Assembly: GCF_012726235.1 (NCBI RefSeq)
Contig: NZ_JAASAH010000001.1
Span: forward strand, 1-64,000
DNA length: 64,000 nucleotides
DNA from: Streptomyces sp. HNM0574
Lineage (GTDB): Bacteria; Actinomycetota; Actinomycetes; Streptomycetales; Streptomycetaceae
Direction: 5' to 3'
The notes under the pieces were generated by a model. The model was not told where the DNA came from, did no database searches, and saw nothing but the letters and a program-made list of their open reading frames with translations. Every line of letters starts with the position of its first letter. Position 1 is the first letter of the stretch. Position numbers and translations under genes: made by a program. This document shows, piece after piece, positions 10,282 to 19,026 of the stretch.

Positions 10282-10992
10282 ATGGTTCAGAAGGCCAAGA
10301 TCCTCCTGGTCGATGACCGGCCGGAGAATCTGCTGGCGCTGGAGGCCATTCTCTCCGCGCTCGATCAGACGCTGGTGCGGGCATCGTCAGGGGAGGAAGC
10401 GCTCAAGGCGCTGCTGACGGACGATTTCGCGGTCATTCTGCTGGACGTGCAGATGCCGGGGATGGACGGTTTCGAGACAGCGGCCCACATCAAGCGGCGG
10501 GAGCGCACCCGGGACATCCCGATCATCTTCCTCACGGCCATCAACCACGGCCCGCACCACACCTTCCGGGGGTACGCGGCGGGCGCGGTCGACTACATCT
10601 CCAAGCCGTTCGACCCGTGGGTGCTGCGCGCCAAGGTCTCGGTCTTCGTCGAGCTGTACATGAAGAACGTCCAGCTGCGGGAGCAGGCTTCGCTGCTGCG
10701 CGTCCAGCTGGAGGGCAACGGCGGCCCGGCCGGCGGCCAGCAGCCCGAGCCCCCGGCGGACGAGGAGGAGGGTGAGCCCCCGGGCCTGCTCGCCGAACTC
10801 TCCGCGAGACTCGCGGCCGTGGAGGAGCAGGCCGAGGCGCTGTCCAAACAGCTGGGCGACAGCGCCGACTCGGCCGCGGTCGCCACGGCGGCGCACCTGG
10901 AGCGCAAACTCACCGGCCTCCGCAGGGCACTTGACGCCCTGGAGCCCGGCACCGGCGGAAGCGCCTCCACCCAGGTCCCCTCCCAGACCTGA
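10282..10992 (+). CDS. osaB: OsaB: response regulator without a DNA-binding domain
   Basis: 236 residues starting at an ATG with GAGGAGG upstream. The receiver domain covers residues 5-120: acidic pocket Asp11-Asp12, phospho-acceptor Asp55 in ILLDVQMPGMDG, Thr85 and Lys108 in YISKPFD. The remainder has a Pro/Glu-rich linker (about 150-170) and an Ala/Glu/Leu coiled coil (about 172-222), with no recognisable DNA-binding or enzymatic output. It follows osaA by 280 bp on the same strand. OsaB of S. coelicolor is needed for aerial growth under osmotic stress, and it presumably receives phosphate from OsaA. Output through protein-protein contact is an inference from the coiled coil. Confidence 0.92.
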   Translation: MVQKAKILLVDDRPENLLALEAILSALDQTLVRASSGEEALKALLTDDFAVILLDVQMPGMDGFETAAHIKRRERTRDIPIIFLTAINHGPHHTFRGYAAGAVDYISKPFDPWVLRAKVSVFVELYMKNVQLREQASLLRVQLEGNGGPAGGQQPEPPADEEEGEPPGLLAELSARLAAVEEQAEALSKQLGDSADSAAVATAAHLERKLTGLRRALDALEPGTGGSASTQVPSQT

Positions 10993-11140
10993 CGCGCGCC
11001 GCGAGCCCCCGGCGGGAGTGAACCGGAGGGCGGGGCGCGGGAGTTGAGAGACGGTCACGGGGCCCCGGAGGGGTCGCCGTTGCACAGGTGTGCCATGGGC
11101 GTCCGTGCCTCCGCAGGCCGGCGACGGTAACCTCACCACC

Positions 11141-13912
11141 ATGGCCTCACGTACGTCCGGATCCGGTAAGGCAGCCGGGAAAGCGCCCGCGAAGAAGGCT
11201 GCCGCGAAAAAGGCGCCGGCGAAGAAGGCCCCGTCGGGGAAAGCGCCGGCCAAGAAGACGGCGGCGAAGAAGACCACGGCGAAGAAGTCCGCGGCCAAGG
11301 CCCCCGCCAAGGCCAGGGCGAAGCCCGCACCGTCCCCCACCGGCGGCATCTACCGCATGGTGCGCGCCTGCTGGCTCGGGCTGGCGCACGGCGTGGGCGC
11401 GGTGTTCCGCGGCATAGGGCGCAGCACCAAGGGACTCGACCCCGCGCACCGCAAGGACGGCCTCGCGCTGCTGCTGCTCGGCGTCGCCCTCGTCGTCGCC
11501 GCCGGCACCTGGTCCAATCTGCAGGGACCGGTCGGCGATCTGGTGCAGATGCTGGTCACCGGCGCCTTCGGACGGCTGGACCTGCTGGTGCCGGTGCTGT
11601 TCGGCGCCATCGCCGTACGCCTCATCCGGCACCCGGAGAAGCCGGACGCCAACGGCCGCATAGTGATCGGCCTCTCCGCGCTCGTCGTCGGCGTGCTCGG
11701 ACTGGTGCACATCGGCTGCGGGGCGCCGGGGCGCGGTGAGGGCACGGCCGCCATGCGGGACGCGGGCGGCCTCATCGGCTGGGCCGCCTCCCAGCCGCTC
11801 CTGTTCACCGTCGGCGACGTGCTGGCGGTGCCGCTGCTGGCGCTGGTCACCGTCTTCGGCCTGCTCGTCGTCACCGCCACCCCGGTGAACGCCATCCCCC
11901 GGCGGCTGCGCGAGCTCGGGGTGCGCCTCGGCGTCGTCGACGGGCACGAGGGCCACGAGGACGCCGACGCGTACGAGGACGAGGACGACGCGCGGCCCGT
12001 GCGGCACAGCATGCGCAAGGACCACCTCGACCCGGCGCTCGCCGAGAAGGAGGCGCTGGACAGCCGCCGCAAGGCCAGGGGCAAGGGCCGCGCCGGACGC
12101 ACGGCCGCCGCCGAGAGCGCCGACTCGGGCCCGGAGACGGCCGGTTCGCCGGACGCCGTGGACGTCGCCGCCGCCGCGGCCGCCTCGCTCGACGGCGCCG
12201 TGCTGCACGGCGTCCAGCCCTCACCGCTCGTCGCCGACCTGACGACGGGCGTCACCGCGGAGCGCCGCAAGGCCGCCCGAGCGGGCCAGGTGCCCGGTGC
12301 GCGCGGCGAGGAGCCGGGCGCGGACGACGGCGTCGACCGGACGGAGCGCACGCCCGTCCCCGACCTGACCAAGGCGCCCCAGCCGCCGGACCCCGCCTCG
12401 CTGCCGCCGCGGGCCGAACAGCTCCAGCTGGCGGGCGACATCACCTACGCGCTGCCCTCGCTCGACCTGCTGGAGCGGGGCGGCCCCGGACGGACCCGCA
12501 GCGCGGTGAACGACCAGGTGGTCGAGTCGCTGACCACGGTGTTCAGCGAGTTCAAGGTGGACGCGACGGTCACGGGCTTCACCCGCGGGCCCACGGTGAC
12601 CCGGTACGAGATCGCGCTCGGCCCCGGCGTGAAGGTCGAGAAGATCACGGCGCTGGCGAAGAACATCGCGTACGCGGTGGCCAGTCCGGACGTGCGGATC
12701 ATCAACCCGATCCCCGGCAAGTCCGCCGTCGGCATCGAAATCCCCAACAGCGACCGGGAGATGGTCAACCTCGGCGACGTCCTGCGGTCCGCCGAGGCGG
12801 CGGGCGAGGAGCACCCGCTGATCGTGGGCCTCGGCAAGGACGTCGAGGGCGGCTACGTCGACGCGAACCTCGCGAAGATGCCGCACATCCTCGTCGCCGG
12901 CGCCACCGGCTCCGGAAAGTCCTCCTGCATCAACTGCCTGATCACCTCGGTGATGATGCGGGCCACCCCGGAGGACGTGCGGATGGTCCTCGTCGACCCC
13001 AAGCGCGTCGAACTCACGGCGTACGAGGGCATCCCGCACCTGATCACGCCGATCATCACCAACCCGAAGAAGGCCGCCGAGGCGCTCCAGTGGGTCGTGC
13101 GCGAGATGGACCTGCGCTACGACGACCTGGCCGCCTTCGGGTACCGGCACATCGACGACTTCAACGCGGCCGTCCGCAACGGCAGCGTCACCCCGCCCGA
13201 GGGCAGCGAACGCGAACTCGCCCCGTACCCCTACCTGCTGGTGATCGTGGACGAGCTGGCCGACCTGATGATGGTCGCCCCGCGGGACGTCGAGGACGCC
13301 ATCGTCCGCATCACGCAGCTCGCCCGTGCCGCCGGCATCCACCTGGTGCTGGCCACGCAGCGCCCGTCCGTCGACGTCGTCACCGGTCTGATCAAGGCCA
13401 ATGTGCCCTCCCGGCTCGGCTTCTCGACCTCCTCGCTGGCCGACAGCCGCGTCATCCTCGACCAGCCCGGCGCGGAGAAGCTCATCGGCAAGGGTGACGC
13501 GCTGTTCCTGCCGATGGGCGCCAGCAAGTCGACGCGGATGCAGGGCGCCTTCGTCACCGAGGACGAGATCCAGGGCGTCGTGCGGCACTGCAAGGAACAG
13601 ATGGCACCGGTCTTCCGCGAGGACGTGACCGCGGGCCAGGGGCAGAAGAAGGAGATAGACGAGGAGATCGGCGACGACCTGGACCTCCTCTGCCAGGCCG
13701 CCGAGCTGGTGGTCTCCACCCAGTTCGGCTCCACCTCGATGCTCCAGCGGAAGCTGCGCGTGGGCTTCGCCAAGGCCGGACGGCTGATGGACCTGATGGA
13801 GTCGCGCGGAGTGGTGGGCCCCAGCGAGGGCTCCAAGGCACGGGACGTCCTGATCAAGCCCGATGAATTGGACGGTGTACTGGCGGTCATCCGTGGAGAG
13901 CCTCATCCTTGA
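11141..13912 (+). CDS. ftsK: FtsK/SpoIIIE DNA translocase
   Basis: 923 residues. It opens with a histone-H1-like tail rich in AKKAPAKK repeats (about 5-65). Four membrane-spanning segments (about 105-265) and an acidic Ala-rich linker follow. The RecA-like motor has Walker A GATGSGKS (587-594), a Walker B in LLVIVDELADLMM and ATQRPSVDVVTG. The C-terminal winged-helix gamma domain runs from about 855 (VSTQFGSTSMLQRKLRVGF). It pumps chromosomal DNA through closing septa, chiefly during sporulation septation. The ATG at 11141 follows TAACCT by seven bases and has no Shine-Dalgarno sequence, which suggests a leaderless transcript. Confidence 0.95.
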   Translation: MASRTSGSGKAAGKAPAKKAAAKKAPAKKAPSGKAPAKKTAAKKTTAKKSAAKAPAKARAKPAPSPTGGIYRMVRACWLGLAHGVGAVFRGIGRSTKGLDPAHRKDGLALLLLGVALVVAAGTWSNLQGPVGDLVQMLVTGAFGRLDLLVPVLFGAIAVRLIRHPEKPDANGRIVIGLSALVVGVLGLVHIGCGAPGRGEGTAAMRDAGGLIGWAASQPLLFTVGDVLAVPLLALVTVFGLLVVTATPVNAIPRRLRELGVRLGVVDGHEGHEDADAYEDEDDARPVRHSMRKDHLDPALAEKEALDSRRKARGKGRAGRTAAAESADSGPETAGSPDAVDVAAAAAASLDGAVLHGVQPSPLVADLTTGVTAERRKAARAGQVPGARGEEPGADDGVDRTERTPVPDLTKAPQPPDPASLPPRAEQLQLAGDITYALPSLDLLERGGPGRTRSAVNDQVVESLTTVFSEFKVDATVTGFTRGPTVTRYEIALGPGVKVEKITALAKNIAYAVASPDVRIINPIPGKSAVGIEIPNSDREMVNLGDVLRSAEAAGEEHPLIVGLGKDVEGGYVDANLAKMPHILVAGATGSGKSSCINCLITSVMMRATPEDVRMVLVDPKRVELTAYEGIPHLITPIITNPKKAAEALQWVVREMDLRYDDLAAFGYRHIDDFNAAVRNGSVTPPEGSERELAPYPYLLVIVDELADLMMVAPRDVEDAIVRITQLARAAGIHLVLATQRPSVDVVTGLIKANVPSRLGFSTSSLADSRVILDQPGAEKLIGKGDALFLPMGASKSTRMQGAFVTEDEIQGVVRHCKEQMAPVFREDVTAGQGQKKEIDEEIGDDLDLLCQAAELVVSTQFGSTSMLQRKLRVGFAKAGRLMDLMESRGVVGPSEGSKARDVLIKPDELDGVLAVIRGEPHP

Positions 13913-14054
13913 GGGTGACCCGTGGAACCGTTTCGGTTGCCGGTACGTCAACTCGACGAAGCCGACGACGGGATGTGTCACTGTCAGGCTGTACGGCAAT
14001 CCTGATGGCGGACCCCTCCGTCGCTCCGCTTGCCCCACCCTTTTGCACCGCCCC

Positions 14055-14060
14055 TAGACT
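14055..14060 (+). promoter_or_regulatory. Candidate -10 for the RodZ-like gene
   Basis: TAGACT lies 40 bases before the GTG start in the ftsK-downstream spacer. A clear -35 is not seen, so confidence is limited. Confidence 0.35.
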
Positions 14061-14100
14061 GAACCTCCAGCAGGTGGCTACACGCTCGAAAGGCGCTCCC

Positions 14101-14907
14101 GTGTCCATCGGCAATTCACCGGAAGAGGAAGAGGACCGGCCTTCGGTCGGTCGAGCCCTTCAACAGGCCCGTGCTGAGGCGCGGCTGACCGTCGATGAGG
14201 TCAGTGCGTCCACGCGGGTGCGCGCGCCCATCGTGCAGGCCATCGAACAGGACGATTTCTCGCGTTGTGGCGGCGACGTGTACGCCCGGGGTCACCTCCG
14301 CACGCTGGCGCGCGCGGTCGGTCTCGACGCGGACGAGCTCGTCGCCAGGTTCGACGAGGAACACGGTGGCCGTCCCGCACCCACACCTCCCTCGAACCTG
14401 TTCGAGGCCGAGAAGATCCGATCCGAGCCCCGGCGTCCCAACTGGACCGCCGCGATGGTCGCGGCCATCGTCGCGGTGGTCGGTTTCGTCGGGTTCACGC
14501 TGGTGGGCGGTGGTGGCGGGGACAGCGAGTCCGGCAAGCCCGTCGCCCGGTCCACCCCGACGACGAAGCCCGAACCGTCCTCCTCCGCGCCCGCCGAGCG
14601 GGAGGACCCCAAGCCGTCCGAGAGCGCGATCGCGGCGGCACCGGCCGACAAGGTCACCGTCCGGATGATCGCGGAGAAGAGCAGCAGCTGGATCTCGGCC
14701 GAGGACCACAACGGCCGGCTGATCCACGAGGGCGTGCTCGAAAAGGGCCAGACCAAGACCTTCACCGACGACGAGCGGATCAACCTCGTGCTCGGCAACG
14801 CCGGCGGCGTGAAGCTCTACGTCAACGGCAAGGAGGTCAAGGAGACCGGCGAGGTCGGCCAGGTGCAGCGGGTCAGCTACACCAAGGGCGACCCGGAGGT
14901 CGGCTGA
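14101..14907 (+). CDS. RodZ-like membrane-anchored HTH protein with DUF4115 tail
   Basis: 268 residues from a GTG (GAAAGG seven bases upstream). An N-terminal XRE/RodZ-type helix-turn-helix (about 17-85: VGRALQQARAEARLTVDEVS, then DVYARGHLRTLARAVGLD) is followed by one transmembrane helix (about 117-137, AAMVAAIVAVVGFVGFTLVG). A Thr/Pro/Ser linker and a C-terminal DUF4115 beta domain (about 185-265, with SSSWISAEDHNGRLIHEGVL and LVLGNAGGVKLYVNGKEV) complete it. This layout is that of RodZ, which links cell-shape proteins across the membrane; whether the actinobacterial protein has that job is not shown here. It lies between ftsK and rimO and is followed by a strong hairpin. Confidence 0.85.
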   Translation: MSIGNSPEEEEDRPSVGRALQQARAEARLTVDEVSASTRVRAPIVQAIEQDDFSRCGGDVYARGHLRTLARAVGLDADELVARFDEEHGGRPAPTPPSNLFEAEKIRSEPRRPNWTAAMVAAIVAVVGFVGFTLVGGGGGDSESGKPVARSTPTTKPEPSSSAPAEREDPKPSESAIAAAPADKVTVRMIAEKSSSWISAEDHNGRLIHEGVLEKGQTKTFTDDERINLVLGNAGGVKLYVNGKEVKETGEVGQVQRVSYTKGDPEVG

Positions 14908-14925
14908 ACCGCGAGGCCGCGGCCA

Positions 14926-14970
14926 CGCCCCGGTTCCCCCGGCCCTCGCGGGCCGGAAGGGGCCGGGGCG
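14926..14970 (+). terminator. Hairpin terminator after the RodZ-like gene
   Basis: The outer arms CGCCCCGG and CCGGGGCG (14926-14933, 14963-14970) enclose an imperfect CCCGGCCC/GGGCCGG inner stem with a TCGC loop. There is no T-tract. Confidence 0.6.
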
Positions 14971-15049
14971 TCGTCCGTGACGGGGCCCTCCGAGGCCCGG
15001 GCCAACCCTGGCGGCGGGCGGCGGCAGTGCGACGAAGTACGCTGAGCGC

Positions 15050-16621
15050 ATGCCCGAACCCCGCACCGTCGCTCTCGTCACCCTTGGCTGCGCTCGAAAC
15101 GAGGTCGACTCCGAGGAGCTCGCAGGCCGCCTCGCCGCGGACGGCTGGCAGCTTGTGGAGGAGGCCGCAGAGGCCGACGTCGCCGTCGTCAACACCTGCG
15201 GTTTCGTCGAAGCCGCCAAGAAGGACTCCGTCGACGCCCTTCTGGAGGCGAACGACCTGAAGGCCCAGGCCCGCGAGGGCGACGGCCGCACCCAGGCCGT
15301 CGTCGCCGTCGGCTGCATGGCCGAGCGGTACGGCAAGGAGCTCGCCGAAGCCCTGCCGGAGGCCGACGGGGTGCTCGGGTTCGACGACTACGCGGACATC
15401 TCGGGCAGACTCCAGACGATCCTCGGCGGGGGCGTCCACGCCCCGCACACCCCGCGCGACCGGCGCAAGCTGCTGCCGATCAGCCCCGCCGAACGCCAGG
15501 ACGCGGGCGACGGCGTCGCGCTCCCCGGACACGGCACCGAGCCAGGACTCGACGAGGCACCCGCCGACCTGCCCGACGGCCTGGCCCCCGCCTCCGGGCC
15601 GCGGGCCCCGCTGCGGCGCCGCATGGGCAACAGCCCCGTCGCCTCCGTGAAGCTCGCCTCCGGCTGCGACCGCCGGTGCTCCTTCTGCGCCATCCCGTCC
15701 TTCCGCGGCTCCTTCATCTCCCGCCGCCCCTCCGACGTCCTGAACGAGACGCGGTGGCTGGCCGAGCAGGGCGTGAAGGAGATCATGCTGGTCTCCGAGA
15801 ACAACACCTCCTACGGCAAGGACCTCGGGGACATCCGGCTGCTGGAGTCGCTGCTGCCCGAGCTCGCCGAGGTCGACGGCATCGAGCGGGTCCGCGTCAG
15901 CTACCTGCAGCCCGCCGAACTCCGCCCCGGACTGGTCGACGTGCTGACCGGGACGGAGGGCGTCGCCCCGTACTTCGACCTGTCCTTCCAGCACTCGGCG
16001 CCCGGCGTGCTGCGCGCGATGCGGCGCTTCGGCGACACCGACCGGTTCCTGGAGCTGCTGGAGATGATCCGGACGCGGGCCCCGCAGGCCGGCGTCCGCT
16101 CCAACTTCATCGTCGGCTTCCCCGGCGAGACCGAGGAGGACGTCGCCGAGCTGGAGCGCTTCCTGACCTCCGCGCGGCTCGACGCCATCGGCGTCTTCGG
16201 GTACTCCGACGAGGAGGGCACCGAGGCCGCCGGGTACGAGGAGAAGAACGACCCCGAGGTGGTCGCCGCGCGGCTGGAGCGGGTCTCCCGGCTGGCCGAG
16301 GAACTGACGGCGCAGCGCGCCGAGGAGCGCGTCGGCGACACCCTGCGGGTGCTCGTCGAGGCGGCGGGCGAGGACGAGGGCACCTTCGTGGGCCGGGGCG
16401 AGCACCAGGCGCCGGAGACGGACGGCCAGGTGCTGCTCACCGGCCTGGCCGAGGACGCGGGCGCGGAGGGACGCGGAAGCCCCGTCGGACGTATGGTCGA
16501 GGCAAAGGTCGTGGCGGCCGAGGGCGTGGATCTCGTCGCCGAGGTGCTCGGCACCGTGGCGGTGGCCGGATCCGGAACGGACGGCGCCCCCGCGGCGGTC
16601 AGTGAGGAGGCGGGCCAATGA
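15050..16621 (+). CDS. rimO: RimO: ribosomal protein S12 (Asp) methylthiotransferase
   Basis: 523 residues. The N-terminal UPF0004 domain carries the three auxiliary-cluster cysteines (LGCARNE, NTCGFVE, VGCMAER). The radical-SAM motif is CDRRCSFC (Cys206, 210, 213), and a C-terminal TRAM-like region follows. A variable linker of about 50 residues (155-195) separates the first two domains. The enzyme adds a methylthio group to the conserved Asp of ribosomal protein S12, using two 4Fe-4S clusters. TACGCT six bases before the ATG and the lack of a ribosome site suggest a leaderless start. The stop codon overlaps pgsA (ATGA). Confidence 0.94.
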   Translation: MPEPRTVALVTLGCARNEVDSEELAGRLAADGWQLVEEAAEADVAVVNTCGFVEAAKKDSVDALLEANDLKAQAREGDGRTQAVVAVGCMAERYGKELAEALPEADGVLGFDDYADISGRLQTILGGGVHAPHTPRDRRKLLPISPAERQDAGDGVALPGHGTEPGLDEAPADLPDGLAPASGPRAPLRRRMGNSPVASVKLASGCDRRCSFCAIPSFRGSFISRRPSDVLNETRWLAEQGVKEIMLVSENNTSYGKDLGDIRLLESLLPELAEVDGIERVRVSYLQPAELRPGLVDVLTGTEGVAPYFDLSFQHSAPGVLRAMRRFGDTDRFLELLEMIRTRAPQAGVRSNFIVGFPGETEEDVAELERFLTSARLDAIGVFGYSDEEGTEAAGYEEKNDPEVVAARLERVSRLAEELTAQRAEERVGDTLRVLVEAAGEDEGTFVGRGEHQAPETDGQVLLTGLAEDAGAEGRGSPVGRMVEAKVVAAEGVDLVAEVLGTVAVAGSGTDGAPAAVSEEAGQ

Positions 16622-17277
16622 GCGGAGTGCCGGCCTCCGCAGCCGGCAGCAGCCCGATGGCCAAGCCGAGAGCCACCGCCGCACCGGTGCGGCAGGTCAG
16701 CCTCTGGAACATCGCCAACATCCTGACGATGGTGCGGCTGCTGCTGGTCCCCGCGTTCGTGGCGCTGATGCTGTGGGGCGGCGGGCACGACCCGGCCTGG
16801 CGTTCCTTCGCGTGGGCGGCGTTCACCGTCGCCATGATCACGGACCTGTTCGACGGCGAACTCGCCCGCAGGTACAACCTCGTCACGGACTTCGGGAAGA
16901 TCGCCGACCCGATCGCGGACAAGGCCATCATGGGCGCCGCGCTCCTCTGCCTGTCCTCGCTCGGCGACCTCACCTGGTGGGTCACCGGCACCATCCTCTT
17001 CCGCGAGCTCGGCATCACGCTGATGCGCTTCTGGGTGATCCGGCACGGGGTGATCCCCGCCAGCCGGGGCGGCAAGCTCAAGACGCTCGCCCAGGGCGTC
17101 GGCGTCGGCATGTACGTCCTGGTCCTGACCGGGCCGCTCGCGACGCTCCGCTGGTGGGTGATGGCCGCCGCCGTCGTCCTCACGGTCGTGACCGGGCTCG
17201 ACTACGTGCGGCAGGCCGTGACGCTGCGGCGTGCGGGACGCGCCCGTGAGCGGGCGGAGCGGGCCGGGCAGCCGTGA
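16618..17277 (+). CDS. pgsA: CDP-diacylglycerol-glycerol-3-phosphate 3-phosphatidyltransferase
   Basis: 219 residues with about five or six membrane helices. The CDP-alcohol phosphotransferase signature D-x2-DG-x2-AR-x8-G-x3-D-x3-D is complete (from [11 protein letters not shown] to the G-KIA-D-PIA-D segment). It makes phosphatidylglycerol phosphate from CDP-diacylglycerol and glycerol 3-phosphate at the membrane. It overlaps the end of rimO by four bases and its own stop overlaps the next GTG, so the three genes are translationally coupled. The first 25 residues are polar and vary in this family, and an internal ATG ([10 protein letters not shown], residue 14) could be an alternative start. 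Confidence 0.92.
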   Translation: MSGVPASAAGSSPMAKPRATAAPVRQVSLWNIANILTMVRLLLVPAFVALMLWGGGHDPAWRSFAWAAFTVAMITDLFDGELARRYNLVTDFGKIADPIADKAIMGAALLCLSSLGDLTWWVTGTILFRELGITLMRFWVIRHGVIPASRGGKLKTLAQGVGVGMYVLVLTGPLATLRWWVMAAAVVLTVVTGLDYVRQAVTLRRAGRARERAERAGQP

Positions 17278-17816
17278 GCGGCGACGGCCCGGAAGGCACC
17301 GACCCGGCCCTGGTGGCCGCGCAGCTGCTCGGGCTCCTCTCGCACGCGGGACAGACCCTGGCGGCGGCCGAGTCGCTGACCGGGGGACTGGTCGCCGCGG
17401 AGATCACCTCCGTGCCGGGCGCCTCCCGGGTCTTCCGCGGCGGTATCACCGCGTACGCGACGGACGTGAAACGGGACGTCCTCGGCGTCGACGGAGCGCT
17501 GCTGGACGAACGCGGCGCCGTCGACCCGGACGTGGCACGGCAGATGGCCCGGGGCGTGCGGGCCGCGCTGGGCACCGACTGGGGCGTCGCCACGACCGGC
17601 GTCGCGGGCCCGGAGCCGCAGGACGGGCAGCCCGTCGGCACGGTCTTCGTCGCCGTCGCCGGCCCGGACGGCACTGCGGCGGCACAGCGGCTGCGGCTGG
17701 ACGGGGACCGCGCCGCGGTCCGTGCGGGAAGCGTCACCGGGGTGCTGGAGGCGCTCCTCGGCGAACTGCCCGGGAACGCGGCCGCACAGGATACGGAACA
17801 AGCAGGGGGATTTTGA
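17274..17816 (+). CDS. CinA C-terminal family nicotinamide-nucleotide amidohydrolase (PncC-like)
   Basis: 180 residues starting at a GTG inside the pgsA stop. The single CinA C-terminal domain is clear: TLAAAESLTGGLVAAEITSVPGAS, YATDVKRDVLGV, ATTGVAGPEPQDGQPVGTVFVA. Full-length CinA has an extra N-terminal MoaB-like domain that is absent, as in Escherichia coli YgaD/PncC. The expected reaction is deamidation of nicotinamide mononucleotide to nicotinic acid mononucleotide. The cinA-like gene next to pgsA and clgR is a typical actinobacterial arrangement. Confidence 0.9.
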   Translation: MSGDGPEGTDPALVAAQLLGLLSHAGQTLAAAESLTGGLVAAEITSVPGASRVFRGGITAYATDVKRDVLGVDGALLDERGAVDPDVARQMARGVRAALGTDWGVATTGVAGPEPQDGQPVGTVFVAVAGPDGTAAAQRLRLDGDRAAVRAGSVTGVLEALLGELPGNAAAQDTEQAGGF

Positions 17817-17974
17817 TGTTTGCAGCCCTGAGTGAACACGACATCGCTCCCCGCACGGCCGCCGTGGAAGGCGGTACGGTGGAGCCTGAAGGATTCAGGC
17901 CCGGCGGGCCGTTGAGGCTGGTCGGGATCAGGCTGTGGAAGACGCCGCGCGTTGAGAGGGAGGAGCACCGATGA
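17816..17974 (+). CDS. Possible small coupled protein between cinA-like gene and clgR
   Basis: A 52-codon frame ([20 protein letters not shown] at its start) begins within the TGATG at the end of the cinA-like gene. It has an AGGGGGA ribosome site five bases before the ATG, and it ends in the ATGA that starts clgR. The perfect two-sided coupling argues for translation. Against it, third-position GC looks lower than in neighbouring genes, no domain is recognisable and a palindrome lies inside it. It may be a real peptide that couples clgR translation or simply the clgR control region. Confidence 0.35.
   Translation: MFAALSEHDIAPRTAAVEGGTVEPEGFRPGGPLRLVGIRLWKTPRVEREEHR
17884..17900. promoter_or_regulatory. 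Palindrome upstream of clgR
   Basis: GCCTGAA and TTCAGGC form a perfect 7-bp inverted repeat around GGA, 71 bp before the clgR start. It is immediately followed by a GGCC-rich repeat. The size and position fit an operator, but no known consensus is matched with confidence. Confidence 0.35.
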
Positions 17975-18351
17975 TTCTGCTCCGTCGCCTGCTGGGTGAC
18001 GTGCTGCGTCGGCAGCGCCAACGCCAGGGCCGTACCCTGCGCGAAGTCTCTTCGTCCGCCCGGGTCTCGCTCGGCTACCTCTCCGAGGTGGAGCGCGGCC
18101 AGAAGGAAGCCTCGTCCGAACTGCTGTCCTCGATCTGTGAGGCGCTGGACGTGCGGATGTCCGAGCTGATGCGTGAGGTCAGCGACGAACTGGCGCTCGC
18201 GGAGCTCGCCGAGTCCGCCGCCAGCGACACCGTTCCCGCCCCGATGCGTTCGATGCTCAACAGCATGTCCGTGACGTCGGTGACCGGCGTCCCGGAGGAA
18301 CGCGTCACCATCAAGGCACCCGCGGAGGCCGTGGACGTCGTCGCGGCCTGA
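17971..18351 (+). CDS. clgR: ClgR: XRE-family activator of clp and lon protease genes
   Basis: 126 residues with an XRE helix-turn-helix at about 5-70 ([41 protein letters not shown]). The short C-terminal tail ends VDVVAA. Sequence, size and position after pgsA and cinA match ClgR of Streptomyces, which activates clpP1P2, clpC and lon. Reports on S. lividans describe turnover of ClgR by ClpP that depends on its C-terminal alanines, and the Ala-Ala terminus is present here. The ATG has GGGAGGAG upstream and overlaps the preceding small frame by four bases. A strong hairpin follows the stop. Confidence 0.88.
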   Translation: MILLRRLLGDVLRRQRQRQGRTLREVSSSARVSLGYLSEVERGQKEASSELLSSICEALDVRMSELMREVSDELALAELAESAASDTVPAPMRSMLNSMSVTSVTGVPEERVTIKAPAEAVDVVAA

Positions 18352-18368
18352 ACGACAGAGCGCTGAGC

Positions 18369-18400
18369 AAGGCCCCGCCGGAAGGATCCGGCGGGGCCTT
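18369..18400 (+). terminator. Terminator after clgR
   Basis: A 13-bp perfect stem (AAGGCCCCGCCGG and its complement) with a six-base loop ends in CTT, 17 bases after the clgR stop. It closes the rimO-pgsA-cinA-clgR run. Confidence 0.85.
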
Positions 18401-18591
18401 CGCCGTGCCCGGCAGAGTGCGTCCGGGCCGGTTCGGGCATGCCGCCGGTCGCCGCTGTGTGGTCGCAGGCTCGCTGTGCGTGGGTGACGATGAAAACCGC
18501 CGGATGCCCGGGCGGGCACCGGTGTGCGGGGGCCTCGACGGATGACGAGTGCGGTCGGCCTGGGGGTGCCGGGCGCGTGAGAGGTGAGGTC

Positions 18592-19026
18592 ATGTCCACG
18601 AGCCCGGTTCCCACGGCACGCTGCGCGGTGGCGGGTCTCTGCGGGGCCGCCTGGGTGTGCGCGATATGGCGGCTCACCGACGGCGAGGGCGGGCCCGCCG
18701 AGGTGGCGTTCGCCGCGAGCGGCTGGGGCCTCGGCCTGCTCCCCGTGCACGTCAGCCTCCGCGGCGGACGAGGGGAGCGCGGGGCCGGGGACGGGCGGGT
18801 GCGGGAGGCGCGGGCGCCGGGCGCCGGGGGCGAGGACGCGCGCCGCCCGGGTAGGGGTCCGGTGCGGGGGACGGCACGGTCCCGGGCCCGGGCGATACGG
18901 GCCGCGGTCGCTCGGGGGCGGGACCGCTCGGGGGACGTCAGTCGGCCGGGGGCTGCGGGCCGGACTGGCAGCGGGGGCAGTAGTAGATCGTGCGGGGCCG
19001 GTCGGGCGGACCGTAGCCGCCCGTGA
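18592..19026 (+). CDS. Hypothetical protein with hydrophobic N-terminal half
   Basis: 144 residues from an ATG with GAGGTGAGG upstream. Third codon positions are overwhelmingly G or C, which supports coding. Residues 10-58 are hydrophobic (CAVAGLCGAAWVCAIW, then VAFAASGWGLGLLPVHVSL) and could form two membrane helices. The rest is Arg/Gly-rich and looks disordered. The last 89 bp overlap the 3' end of nei2 on the other strand, so the C-terminal part may be read-through past the true functional region. I do not recognise a family. Confidence 0.45.
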   Translation: MSTSPVPTARCAVAGLCGAAWVCAIWRLTDGEGGPAEVAFAASGWGLGLLPVHVSLRGGRGERGAGDGRVREARAPGAGGEDARRPGRGPVRGTARSRARAIRAAVARGRDRSGDVSRPGAAGRTGSGGSSRSCGAGRADRSRP

